Source: Candidatus Dojkabacteria bacterium | GTDB lineage: Bacteria; Patescibacteriota; Dojkabacteria; J137 | Direction: 5' to 3' | Assembly (NCBI GenBank): GCA_020429545.1 | Contig: JAGQLF010000019.1 | Location: 1 to 16,575 of the forward strand | DNA: 16,575 nucleotides | In this document: piece by piece, positions 1 through 7,104 of the stretch | How positions within the stretch are numbered: position 1 is the stretch's first letter | Layout: each line of letters begins with the position of its first letter | Translations under genes and position numbers: made by a program | The notes under the pieces: model-generated | Told to the model about the DNA's origin: nothing | The model's input: the letters and a program-made list of their open reading frames with translations, nothing else | Database searches by the model: none

Positions 1-700
1 TATAGTTTGTAATTCCTTTTAACATTTCCTTATCTGAAGAAAAATCATCTTCAATCTTTTTTACATACACCATAGCACCTATCACCTTGTCATTTGATAT
101 CATGGGTACTATACAATTACTTTTATCGCCAGTAGCTTCTTGGACTTTGTTTGCTTGATCAGCTGTAACTGCGGGCATGATATATTCTCTAGTGTAGTTA
201 GTAATTTTAATTTCTTTTTCTAACATTGCCTGTACGGTAAGGTTTTGCTTATGTTCAAAAGATAAAGTAACTTCACTAAAATCTTGATCAAGAATATTAT
301 GAACAGCTTTTGAAATATTACTATTAGTTAATCCTGCAGCGTAAATCTTTTTGTCTTTGATTAACCACATCATAGAAGCTAAATATCCAATTTTGAATAT
401 TAACTTATTAGTTACAGTAAAAATCATATCATTTAGATTACCAATACTCTTTAGGCTACTTAATACTTCTTCTAAACTTTCATTATCCAAATCAATTCCA
501 AAAAGTAAAGCAATTTCTTCAGTTTTTAAATTTAGTGTTTTCGCAATGGCTATGATTGTTTCTTTTGTTGGGTTAACAAATCCTGATTCAATACGGCTAA
601 TGCTTCCAGGGGAGGCATTTATTGCTGTTTCGAGGTCAAACTGACTGAGGACAGATTTTTTTCTATATTGCTTTAGTTTTTCAGAAAGAGAGTTATTCAT
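1..700 (-). CDS. XRE-family HTH regulator with GAF-like sensor domain (partial, runs off left edge)
   Basis: The frame is open from an ATG at 700 to the window edge, giving 233 codons without a stop; the C-terminus is missing. Residues 1-68 form an XRE/HTH_3 DNA-binding domain, with SQFDLE and the recognition stretch SPGSISRIESG. From about residue 85 the sequence resembles a GAF sensor domain, including the typical segment CIVPMISNDKVIGAMVYV followed by a helix. The protein is probably a cytoplasmic repressor or activator that responds to a small molecule; the ligand is not evident. It is co-transcribed with the upstream paralogue (693-1433): its ATG overlaps that gene's 3' end by eight bases, suggesting translational coupling. 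The HTH is close to that of its neighbour, so the two may bind the same operator or form mixed dimers. The HTH call is firm; the GAF call is by pattern only. Confidence 0.85.
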   Translation of the reverse strand, partial: MNNSLSEKLKQYRKKSVLSQFDLETAINASPGSISRIESGFVNPTKETIIAIAKTLNLKTEEIALLFGIDLDNESLEEVLSSLKSIGNLNDMIFTVTNKLIFKIGYLASMMWLIKDKKIYAAGLTNSNISKAVHNILDQDFSEVTLSFEHKQNLTVQAMLEKEIKITNYTREYIMPAVTADQANKVQEATGDKSNCIVPMISNDKVIGAMVYVKKIEDDFSSDKEMLKGITNY

Positions 701-1433
701 TTTCAAGTTTAATAATATAGTCTACTATTTCAAATCTAGGATCAATGGGAAGATAGTAAAAGCTAGGAATGATAGTAATTGTTTGGCCTTCAAATTCAAT
801 TCTTATTTCTCTTGATCTTTGGTTAGTAGTGTAAGGCACATAGTTAACGTCATACCCATCCCAGTCATCTTTAAATTTAGGAATATTAATAAGTTCACCA
901 ATTAGTTCCTTGTACCAAATATCATTTTCCATACCCTGAGTTCTTTCCTTAAATATGGATATCTCAGATTTAAGCATATCATCTGTAACTTGTAGTAACT
1001 TACTAATGGGATTTACTGTATATAGAAGTTTTAGCATATTAATACCAATTAAATTCTCCATCATTGATCTTGGTACAGAAAATAGTGTGAACATTCCTTC
1101 GCTTACGTCAAGAATGTTACCTTTTATATCCATTAATATCGCGAAAGCATCAGGTTTTATAAAATAATCATGTATATGGCTTTTTGCTCTGTCAATATCT
1201 TTTACTGTTATTTGTACTTGGGGTATACCTAATAATTCACTTGTATCTTTTTGATTAAGCTCTAGAGCTTTGGCAATAAGAAATATTGTTTCTTTTGTGG
1301 GATTTACTAGCCCAGTTTCAATTCTACTAATTGAACCAGGAGAAAGGTCAATATTATTTTCTAGATCGAATTGACTATAACCGGATCTTTTGCGAAACTT
1401 TTTTATTCTACTTCCCAGCTTCAAGGTACTCAT
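693..1433 (-). CDS. XRE-family HTH regulator with PAS-like ligand-binding domain
   Basis: The 246-residue protein has an N-terminal XRE helix-turn-helix (about residues 7-66; YSQFDLENNIDLSPGSISRIE). A C-terminal part of about 160 residues follows, with the look of the PAS-like domain of MmyB-type regulators: a first strand FAILMDIKGNILDVSEGM, a central IWYKELIGELINIPKFKDDWDG region and a final beta-rich segment. It should be a cytoplasmic transcription factor; the effector is unknown. It is first in a two-gene operon with the paralogue downstream (start at 700, overlapping by eight bases). The ATG at 1433 sits about 15 bases after the expected transcription start of an extended -10 promoter, with no Shine-Dalgarno sequence. 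It is transcribed divergently from the gene at 1475, so it may repress that gene or itself through the 41-bp shared region. Confidence 0.88.
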   Translation of the reverse strand: MSTLKLGSRIKKFRKRSGYSQFDLENNIDLSPGSISRIETGLVNPTKETIFLIAKALELNQKDTSELLGIPQVQITVKDIDRAKSHIHDYFIKPDAFAILMDIKGNILDVSEGMFTLFSVPRSMMENLIGINMLKLLYTVNPISKLLQVTDDMLKSEISIFKERTQGMENDIWYKELIGELINIPKFKDDWDGYDVNYVPYTTNQRSREIRIEFEGQTITIIPSFYYLPIDPRFEIVDYIIKLENE

Positions 1434-1454
1434 GTTAGAATTTAAAATATATCA

Positions 1455-1463
1455 ATTATATCA
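1455..1463 (-). promoter_or_regulatory. Extended -10 promoter of the XRE regulator operon
   Basis: Read on the minus strand, this is TGATATAAT, an extended -10 element (TG, one base, perfect TATAAT). It lies 22 bases before the ATG at 1433. No good -35 hexamer is visible at 17 bases, as expected for an extended -10 promoter. The same nine bases recur in the promoter of the gene at 2892. Confidence 0.6.
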
Positions 1464-1474
1464 CATACAAATAC

Positions 1475-2410
1475 ATGAGCATGGAAAATAATTGGGATAC
1501 TGAGTTATTTGAAAGAGGGGAAAATGGTGATGGGATAAGAAAAAACTCGGATATACCGCAAAGTCGTATTGAGCTTTCTGATGGTACAATTATGGAAATT
1601 ATTGACGAGATTGAGTCTATACATGAACTATTTCAAGAAAATGGATTTGTTCAATTTGATATAGATCTACTATCAGATAAAGATATGAGTAGCCGAGAGC
1701 AAATTCTAAACTATAAGAGCATTAAAGAAAAAATTGCGTTAAATCCACATAATTTTACAGAAATGATTCAGGTGCCGGCAGTTTTGTCTGAGAGGTTTCT
1801 ATATGGATGTCTTGAAAGATATCTACATGAGTATGGTGATCAGATTGATGAAGCTGAGATAGAGTACATAAAGAATATGCAGAATGCATTAGAGGTGAAT
1901 GCATTTGCTGATCGATTAGAAGATTTTTACTTAGGGCTGAGTGCTTTAGGATTGGGTTACTTAACTTATGGGGCATTACTTGCTGGAAGCTTAGCTTTTG
2001 CTGCACCAATACTAGCATATGAAGCTATACCAGGGCTCGGTGGATCTCCAGCTTTGTGGACTTGTTTCTTTATGACTATGACATTTGGTATTCCTGAGAC
2101 CATAAAAATTATTAGTGGAAATTCAGAATTAAAAGGTATAAAAGGAATTGCAAGTACATGGGTTAGAGTGTTTTTATCTTTAAACGAAGTCGGATTTTTA
2201 ATGATATCAATTTTAAAGAATAGGGATATTGGGTATCATGAAACTAGAGTTATGGGAAAGGCATTTATTAAAAGACTGAAACCTGTGAGTAGAATCAAAA
2301 ATTTAATTAGAGGCTTAAGAGGTAAAGCAATCCAGCCGTTATACACTAGACCATTCTTAGTAAATTCACGTATCAACCTACCTGGAAATAAAGGTGAACT
2401 TGATAGTTAG
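1475..2410 (+). CDS. Unrecognised membrane protein with acidic N-terminal domain
   Basis: I do not recognise this 311-residue protein. Residues 1-150 are soluble-looking, acidic and helical. A hydrophobic block rich in Gly/Ala/Leu (about 151-181) and a second one (about 193-213) look like membrane spans; a third candidate is at 229-247. The tail is strongly basic (KRLKPVSRIKNLIRGLRGK) and probably cytoplasmic. The start chosen is the ATG at 1475; another ATG two codons on (1481) is equally possible, and neither has a Shine-Dalgarno sequence. The gene is divergent from the XRE operon with only 41 bp between them, suggesting control by those regulators. Its stop codon overlaps the stop of the convergent SpeD-like gene. 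No catalytic motif is visible, so no function is proposed. Confidence 0.75.
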   Translation: MSMENNWDTELFERGENGDGIRKNSDIPQSRIELSDGTIMEIIDEIESIHELFQENGFVQFDIDLLSDKDMSSREQILNYKSIKEKIALNPHNFTEMIQVPAVLSERFLYGCLERYLHEYGDQIDEAEIEYIKNMQNALEVNAFADRLEDFYLGLSALGLGYLTYGALLAGSLAFAAPILAYEAIPGLGGSPALWTCFFMTMTFGIPETIKIISGNSELKGIKGIASTWVRVFLSLNEVGFLMISILKNRDIGYHETRVMGKAFIKRLKPVSRIKNLIRGLRGKAIQPLYTRPFLVNSRINLPGNKGELDS

Positions 2411-2823
2411 TAAATGTTATTTACTGGATATCTTGTTCCTCTATCTAGAGTATGTACCTCTACATCGTTTGACCTAAATATATTTTCGAAATGTTTTTGA
2501 GCTGATATATAATTAAATTTTTTACATGAATATACATCTATGCTTACAAATCCTCTTTTAGCAAAAGTATGTAGGCTGATATGTGACTCAGCAATGACTA
2601 TAAAACCTGTAATACCACCTGGATCCTTCCCTCCATTTTCCTCATTGCTATCTGCGCGAAATACATAAGGTGGTATTAAGGCGTGCATCTCCAAAACTTC
2701 AACAGCTTTCTTTAAAGCATTATGACATAACTCAAGGTCCACCAATACTTCAAAAGGACATGAATATATATCTAAGGTTAAATGGTACCCAAATTGTACA
2801 TAATTGTCATTTTGATTTGACAT
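2407..2823 (-). CDS. speH: Pyruvoyl-dependent decarboxylase, S-adenosylmethionine decarboxylase (SpeD/SpeH) family
   Basis: At 138 residues this has the length of the small prokaryotic AdoMet decarboxylases, which make the aminopropyl donor for spermidine. The self-processing site is clear: IAESHISLHTF, where cleavage between E79 and S80 would turn S80 into the pyruvoyl cofactor. H85 and C100 match the processing His and the catalytic Cys, with the same +5 and +20 spacing as Ser63/His68/Cys83 of the Thermotoga enzyme. GYHLTLDIYSC near the start and a DRGT segment near the end are also family features. However, the usual HTWPE is HTFAK here (F87, A88, K89), and the Gly after the Cys is lost. 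Trp and Glu of that motif contact the adenosyl part of the substrate, so the substrate could be another amino acid such as ornithine or arginine. No spermidine synthase lies in the window. Its ATG follows a good sigma-70 type promoter. Confidence 0.88.
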   Translation of the reverse strand: MSNQNDNYVQFGYHLTLDIYSCPFEVLVDLELCHNALKKAVEVLEMHALIPPYVFRADSNEENGGKDPGGITGFIVIAESHISLHTFAKRGFVSIDVYSCKKFNYISAQKHFENIFRSNDVEVHTLDRGTRYPVNNIY

Positions 2824-2841
2824 TGAATTTCTTTGTAAATA

Positions 2842-2870
2842 TTGGATATTGTATAAAAAAATGATATAAT
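2842..2870 (+). promoter_or_regulatory. Promoter for the gene at 2892
   Basis: TTGGAT (2842-2847), a 17-base spacer and a perfect TATAAT (2865-2870) preceded by TG at 2862-2863, so an extended -10. Transcription would start near 2877, about 15 bases before the ATG at 2892. It interlocks with the divergent promoter of the SpeD-like gene. Confidence 0.65.
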
Positions 2871-2876
2871 AGTCAA
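2848..2876 (-). promoter_or_regulatory. Promoter of the SpeD-like gene
   Basis: On the minus strand: TTGACT (2871-2876), a 17-base spacer, then TACAAT (2848-2853), a near-consensus sigma-70 type promoter. The expected start point is near 2842, giving a leader of roughly 18 bases before the ATG at 2823. The leader has no Shine-Dalgarno sequence. Confidence 0.65.
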
Positions 2877-2891
2877 GTTAAGCTGACAAAT

Positions 2892-3569
2892 ATGGCGGTG
2901 GCACATCAATCTTTCGAAGTTCCAAAAAATGATTCATCAGATACATCCATAGATTCATCAGCTAAATTAACATTATTACCCAAATATCAAAGTGATATAG
3001 CTGCCCTTAGAGAACAAATACGATTAACTAGGGAGTTAATTGTTAATACTGACCAAATTGCGAATACTAATGAAGAACTTGCTATAGGATATGTATTACA
3101 TCAAGTAGGTAGTTTATACGAACAATACGACAAGGAAATAATTCTTGAGGATAGTGAGATTACTAAACTTTCAGAAACAATTAAGCTTGGAGACGAAGGC
3201 TTTATTGTTAATATAAATAAATGTGATTTTATACAAGCACCAGATGCGCTCTCTAAAGTACTTCATTCCATGGGTATTAGAGAAACAAAGTCGTTCGGAA
3301 AAGCCTGGAAAAATATTGATGCTTCAGATAAAGACCAATTAGAGGAGGAATGGTATACACCATACCAAGCAGTTCAGGAGTGGGTGAAGAGTTTTTTTCT
3401 TGAGTTAGAAGATGGTATGGAGGGAAAGATGTCTTTTGTAATTTTAGGAGGAAGGGTAATGGCTGGATCAGCCGTAACTTTTTCTACAAAAGACCAATAT
3501 GTGGGTACAGTTAACTCAATATCAAATAGTATAAGAAAATATTTAACTTTAAAAAATAACGTTCCATAA
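2892..3569 (+). CDS. Unrecognised soluble protein
   Basis: I do not recognise this 225-residue protein. The first 25 residues are Ser/Asp/Thr-rich and probably disordered. Residues about 33-80 are predicted mainly helical (ALREQIRLTRELIV onward). The C-terminal half contains a Trp/Glu-rich segment and a Gly-rich strand pair (VILGGRVMAGSAVTF, about 183-197). There is no signal peptide or membrane span, so it should be cytoplasmic. It starts about 15 bases after a good extended -10 promoter. It is transcribed away from the SpeD-like gene and is followed in the same reading frame by the open frame at 3570-4403. The two may be co-transcribed or, less likely, be parts of one protein divided by the TAA at 3567. 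Confidence 0.7.
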   Translation: MAVAHQSFEVPKNDSSDTSIDSSAKLTLLPKYQSDIAALREQIRLTRELIVNTDQIANTNEELAIGYVLHQVGSLYEQYDKEIILEDSEITKLSETIKLGDEGFIVNINKCDFIQAPDALSKVLHSMGIRETKSFGKAWKNIDASDKDQLEEEWYTPYQAVQEWVKSFFLELEDGMEGKMSFVILGGRVMAGSAVTFSTKDQYVGTVNSISNSIRKYLTLKNNVP

Positions 3570-3818
3570 GAATTAAAATTAATATATAATGATAATATCA
3601 GAACGATCGAAAGAGAAATTGCTAATTCAGCAGAAAATCAAGATAGATGTCTTATTAACTATGCTCAACTTTTTATTGATTCTGAAGAAATTAGAAAATT
3701 TTTAGAATTAGATGGCCAAAATTATTGGAAATTACTATCTCAGCATAAGAATACTTTATTAGATCAAATCAATTCTACTGAGTTTGGATTATCAATAGAA
3801 AAAAGTATTCTAATTAAA
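3570..3818 (+). other. Open, coding-like 5' extension of the next gene without a normal start codon
   Basis: After the TAA at 3567-3569 the same frame stays open through 3570-3818 into the frame of the gene below. Its translation reads like real protein (for example REIANSAENQDRCLINYAQ, then a charged helical stretch), but it has no in-frame ATG, GTG or TTG before 3819. An ATG at 3589 opens a different frame (MIISERSKEK) and would need a one-base shift around the A runs at 3610-3618 to join. Options are a non-standard start (ATT at 3618 or ATC at 3606), a one-base indel or assembly error, or readthrough from the gene upstream. Confidence 0.55.
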
Positions 3819-4403
3819 TTGATTTTAAGCTTTCCAGATGACATTGGCGATTTTACAGAAGAGGATAAGGGAATATATATATATAGATTTATCTCTCTAT
3901 TAGCTACATCGTTGCCGGTTGCAAGAGCTAGCCATGAAATTGAAGAAAAATTAGGTAAAAAAAGTATAATGGGCATGTGGACTTTATTAGGTATTCCAAA
4001 GGATAAAATGGGACAAATAATCAGTGGATTTCATACTTTTAGATCAGTATTTGATAGTGAATATACATCTTGGTATCTAAACCTTACCTATAACATACTA
4101 ATGAGATTAGGGCTGAGGAGTTTGACGCCATTTCACTTTAACGAGAGACATGAAGATAAATACTCGCTTTCAAGGCTAAGAACTTTTGCCTTAAATTTTC
4201 AAAGAATATGTAAACTCAATATAATACCTAGAGAATTTATATCCGCATTTGATGATCACTCTGTAGAAAATCCAATGTTTACGAGCGCTGTGATGGGAGT
4301 AGAAGAGCTATTAGATGTACTAACTGATACTGAACTCATGACAGCTGTACTATCTTCAAAGTCCAAACCAAGGTTTTGGAGGAGGCTTCTTAAGGAACAA
4401 TAG
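3819..4403 (+). CDS. Unrecognised helical protein (start uncertain; probably longer at the N-terminus)
   Basis: From the first usable in-frame start, a TTG at 3819, this encodes 194 residues. The open frame extends upstream to 3570, so the real protein is probably about 265-278 residues. It is mostly helical and charged, with aromatic patches (SGFHTFRSVF, TSWYLNLTYNILMRLGLRSL) and a basic C-terminus (KSKPRFWRRLLKEQ). No signal peptide, confident membrane span or catalytic motif is seen, and I cannot assign a family. It lies downstream of, and in frame with, the unrecognised gene at 2892, so the two probably form one transcription unit. The kinase gene begins 77 bases after its stop. The TTG is inside coding-like sequence and has no Shine-Dalgarno sequence, so I do not trust it as the true start. 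Confidence 0.6.
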   Translation: MILSFPDDIGDFTEEDKGIYIYRFISLLATSLPVARASHEIEEKLGKKSIMGMWTLLGIPKDKMGQIISGFHTFRSVFDSEYTSWYLNLTYNILMRLGLRSLTPFHFNERHEDKYSLSRLRTFALNFQRICKLNIIPREFISAFDDHSVENPMFTSAVMGVEELLDVLTDTELMTAVLSSKSKPRFWRRLLKEQ

Positions 4404-4432
4404 AAAGAAATTACTTTCAATAAGAATTAGTA

Positions 4433-4438
4433 TATACT
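4433..4438 (+). promoter_or_regulatory. Possible -10 element for the histidine kinase gene
   Basis: TATACT (4433-4438) lies in the short gap between the previous stop and the kinase. The best -35 candidate (TTACTT, 4411-4416, spacer 16) is weak. Transcription would start near 4445, about 35 bases before the ATG at 4480. Confidence 0.35.
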
Positions 4439-4479
4439 AAATTCATGATTAACCTTTATTGTTATGCAGTTTGGTCTTT

Positions 4480-7104
4480 ATGGTTAGTGTAACTAATATC
4501 GTATACATAATCACAATAGTTATAAGTATATTTATAGCATCTTATGTATTTCTTTCAACGAAAAAGATAGTTGGCAGAATGTTTGTATTACTTACAATAA
4601 GTATATCTTGGTGGGTTATATTTAATTTCCTTGTTGATAATACAAGCAACAATGCAGATGCACTAGTTTACGTTCGTTTAACACTAGTAGGACCAATATT
4701 CATAGGACCATTATTTTGGAATTTCGCTAAGATATTTCCTGATAAAATAAACGAGCTAAATACTAGAAGACTTATAATATCATTTATTCCTTCACTACTC
4801 TTTGTACCATTTATTCTAACAGAGTATAACGTTAAGAGTATTAATGTGTTCACTGAAGGGGGGGTATCATTCACGCCTGGGATACTATATACAATTTTTT
4901 TACCCTATACCATATTGTTCGGCATACTCAGTATCTTCACGCTTGTAAATAAATATAGGCGTGTGATAGGAATTGAAAAGTTACAGTTAATCCTGTTCGC
5001 AGCAAGTTTCGGTATATCATTGGTAATAGCTGTAATTGCAAGCTTAGTATTACCACTTTTAGGAATTTCAGAAGTAGGAGCAATTGGTCCTTTAGCATCA
5101 CTGGTTTTCATTTCAACTACAGCTTACACCCTAATCCGCCACGGCTTATTTGATATAAGATTAATTCTTGGAAAAATTACCTATTTCACACTATCTGCAA
5201 TTATACTTTATGTATCATTCTATATCTTTGTATCTCTAGATATCTTTGTATTTAATGGAGTTTATTCACCGGAATCGTTATTTATTGGAATATTTTTTGC
5301 ATATATATTTGTACTTATTTATGACAAGTATAATGCATATATAAAAAATAAGGTTGAGTCAAGTATTATAAACCCTGGATATAACCCAAATGAAGTTATT
5401 AGGCAATTAAATAACTCAATTAATACTCAATTAGAATATGCATCAAACATCGATTCAATTATTTCAACTATCTCTCAAACAATTAGACCACTATCTAAAT
5501 GGGTGGTTGTTGATAAAGGAAATAATGTAGAAAAGTTTGGCCCTAAAGAACTAGACCTAACCATTGAGCAACTCAATCATTTATTTGCTTTATTTAAATC
5601 TATTGAAACAGATACTTTTATAAAAGATGAATATATCAGTGAATCATCACGTAATATAAGCCCAATTAAAAATGTTATAAATGAAATACTTGAGATGATT
5701 GAAAATTTTGATATTTCAGTAATTCTAGGTATAAAAAATCAGAATAAGGAAACCATAGCACTATTAATTTTAGGACATAAAGATGGATACGTTCCATACT
5801 CACTAACAGAAGTCAAATTTTTAAGAACATTAGCAGATATGCTTTCGGTGTCATTAACAAGATCATTCTTATTTGAGGAAGTTAAACAGTTCAATGCAAC
5901 TCTTCAAAAGAAAGTTGATGAAGCAACTGCTGAGCTTGCACAAAGAAACGATCAGCTTGGAGAACAGCTAAGAAAAGAACGAGACATGATGGACATTCTT
6001 GGTCACGAGCTAAGAACACCACTTGGAACAGCTAGAAATGCCTTAGTTATGATTGACTCACTAGAGAAGAAAGGAACAATTGATAAAGAAAAGCATGACA
6101 AATACTTTACTGTTGCACTAAGAAATATTAGAAGAGAAAAAGATCTTCTTGAAACAATTCTTCAATCAGCAAGACTTGAAAACAGTAGAATTCAAATTAA
6201 CCTTGAGAAAGTTGCTGTTCAAGATGTAATTGACGATTCAATGACAGCTTTCCAGGAACAAGCAGAGCAGAAAGGCCTAGAACTAACTGCTAAAGTTGAA
6301 GTTCCAAATGCATTTATTAATGTTGATAGAACTGCTATTCAGCAGATTATGGATAACCTAGTTAGTAATGCTGTTAAATATACATATAAAGGTTATGTAC
6401 ATGTAACAGTCTCTGAAGAGGATGATGGATATATAAGGTTTAAGGTGGAAGATACTGGAGAAGGAATAAAAGAAGAAGATCTAAAGAATATTGGTAAGAA
6501 ATTCTTTAGAGCAAATACACACTTAGATTCAGCAGGTACTATAGGAGATAGAAAAATTGTTAGACCAGGAGGAACAGGAATAGGTGTATATGTAATTATG
6601 GGGCTATTAAAAGAGTTTGGCAGTGAGTTAGAAATACAAAGTGAATTTGGTAAAGGAAGCACGTTTAGTTTTAAGATTAAAAAGCTAGATATGAATCAGC
6701 TAAGTAAGAAGATTGAGATAAAAAGGGAAACAGTTCAACCAGAAGCTTTAAAGCAGAAGGAAGCAGAAAGGATGGCTCAAAGAGAGGTGAAAATGCAGAA
6801 AATAAAGGCTAATATTCAGGATAATAAAGAGCAGCAAAATTCTGCTCCACCATCTCAAGTGCAAAAGCCACAAGCTCCAGAGCAAGTAGAAGCCCAAAAT
6901 GCTAATGAACTACAGAAAATAGAGAATAAAGAGGCTAGTAATCCTGTTGTATCAGAAACAGTTCAGCAAAATTCTGCTCCTGAAGTCAATGCTGCTCCAA
7001 CAGAACAGCAGGCAGAAATAGCCCCAACACAGGCAACTCCAGTTGCAAATCTAGAGCAACAAGTGGGTGAAGAGAAGAAGAGTGGATTGAATACTACGCT
7101 TTAA
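4480..7104 (+). CDS. Multi-pass membrane histidine kinase with GAF domain and long Q/A/P/E-rich tail
   Basis: Sensor kinase of 874 residues from the ATG at 4480; an in-frame TTG at 4459 would add seven residues. The first 290 residues hold about eight or nine membrane segments, including AYTLIRHGLFDIR, typical of 7TM-type kinase N-termini. A GAF-like domain (about 305-465) and a coiled coil (about 470-505) follow. The HisKA H-box is ILGHELRTPLG, with H509 as the expected phosphorylation site. The ATPase domain has the N-box DNLVSNAVKYT (N626, N630), G1 box EDTGEGI (D658) and G2 box GTGIG (698-702), so it should be active. About 145 residues follow the kinase fold (from about 730), rich in Gln, Ala, Pro and Glu with charged helices, an unusual extension that may be a flexible linker or docking arm. 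No response regulator is in the window, so the partner is unknown. Confidence 0.92.
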   Translation: MVSVTNIVYIITIVISIFIASYVFLSTKKIVGRMFVLLTISISWWVIFNFLVDNTSNNADALVYVRLTLVGPIFIGPLFWNFAKIFPDKINELNTRRLIISFIPSLLFVPFILTEYNVKSINVFTEGGVSFTPGILYTIFLPYTILFGILSIFTLVNKYRRVIGIEKLQLILFAASFGISLVIAVIASLVLPLLGISEVGAIGPLASLVFISTTAYTLIRHGLFDIRLILGKITYFTLSAIILYVSFYIFVSLDIFVFNGVYSPESLFIGIFFAYIFVLIYDKYNAYIKNKVESSIINPGYNPNEVIRQLNNSINTQLEYASNIDSIISTISQTIRPLSKWVVVDKGNNVEKFGPKELDLTIEQLNHLFALFKSIETDTFIKDEYISESSRNISPIKNVINEILEMIENFDISVILGIKNQNKETIALLILGHKDGYVPYSLTEVKFLRTLADMLSVSLTRSFLFEEVKQFNATLQKKVDEATAELAQRNDQLGEQLRKERDMMDILGHELRTPLGTARNALVMIDSLEKKGTIDKEKHDKYFTVALRNIRREKDLLETILQSARLENSRIQINLEKVAVQDVIDDSMTAFQEQAEQKGLELTAKVEVPNAFINVDRTAIQQIMDNLVSNAVKYTYKGYVHVTVSEEDDGYIRFKVEDTGEGIKEEDLKNIGKKFFRANTHLDSAGTIGDRKIVRPGGTGIGVYVIMGLLKEFGSELEIQSEFGKGSTFSFKIKKLDMNQLSKKIEIKRETVQPEALKQKEAERMAQREVKMQKIKANIQDNKEQQNSAPPSQVQKPQAPEQVEAQNANELQKIENKEASNPVVSETVQQNSAPEVNAAPTEQQAEIAPTQATPVANLEQQVGEEKKSGLNTTL

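Noticed and set aside
351..644. Plus-strand frame opposite the first XRE gene
   Set aside because: The opposite strand encodes a clear HTH and GAF-like protein; this frame is a shadow.
3585..3590. TATAAT as a separate promoter for the gene at 3570-4403
   Set aside because: No -35 or extended -10; it lies in very AT-rich sequence between genes that look co-transcribed.
4445..4492. Fifteen-codon hydrophobic leader peptide (MINLYCYAVWSLWLV) overlapping the kinase start
   Set aside because: Such a short frame arises easily by chance, it has no ribosome binding site, and nothing else supports an attenuator.
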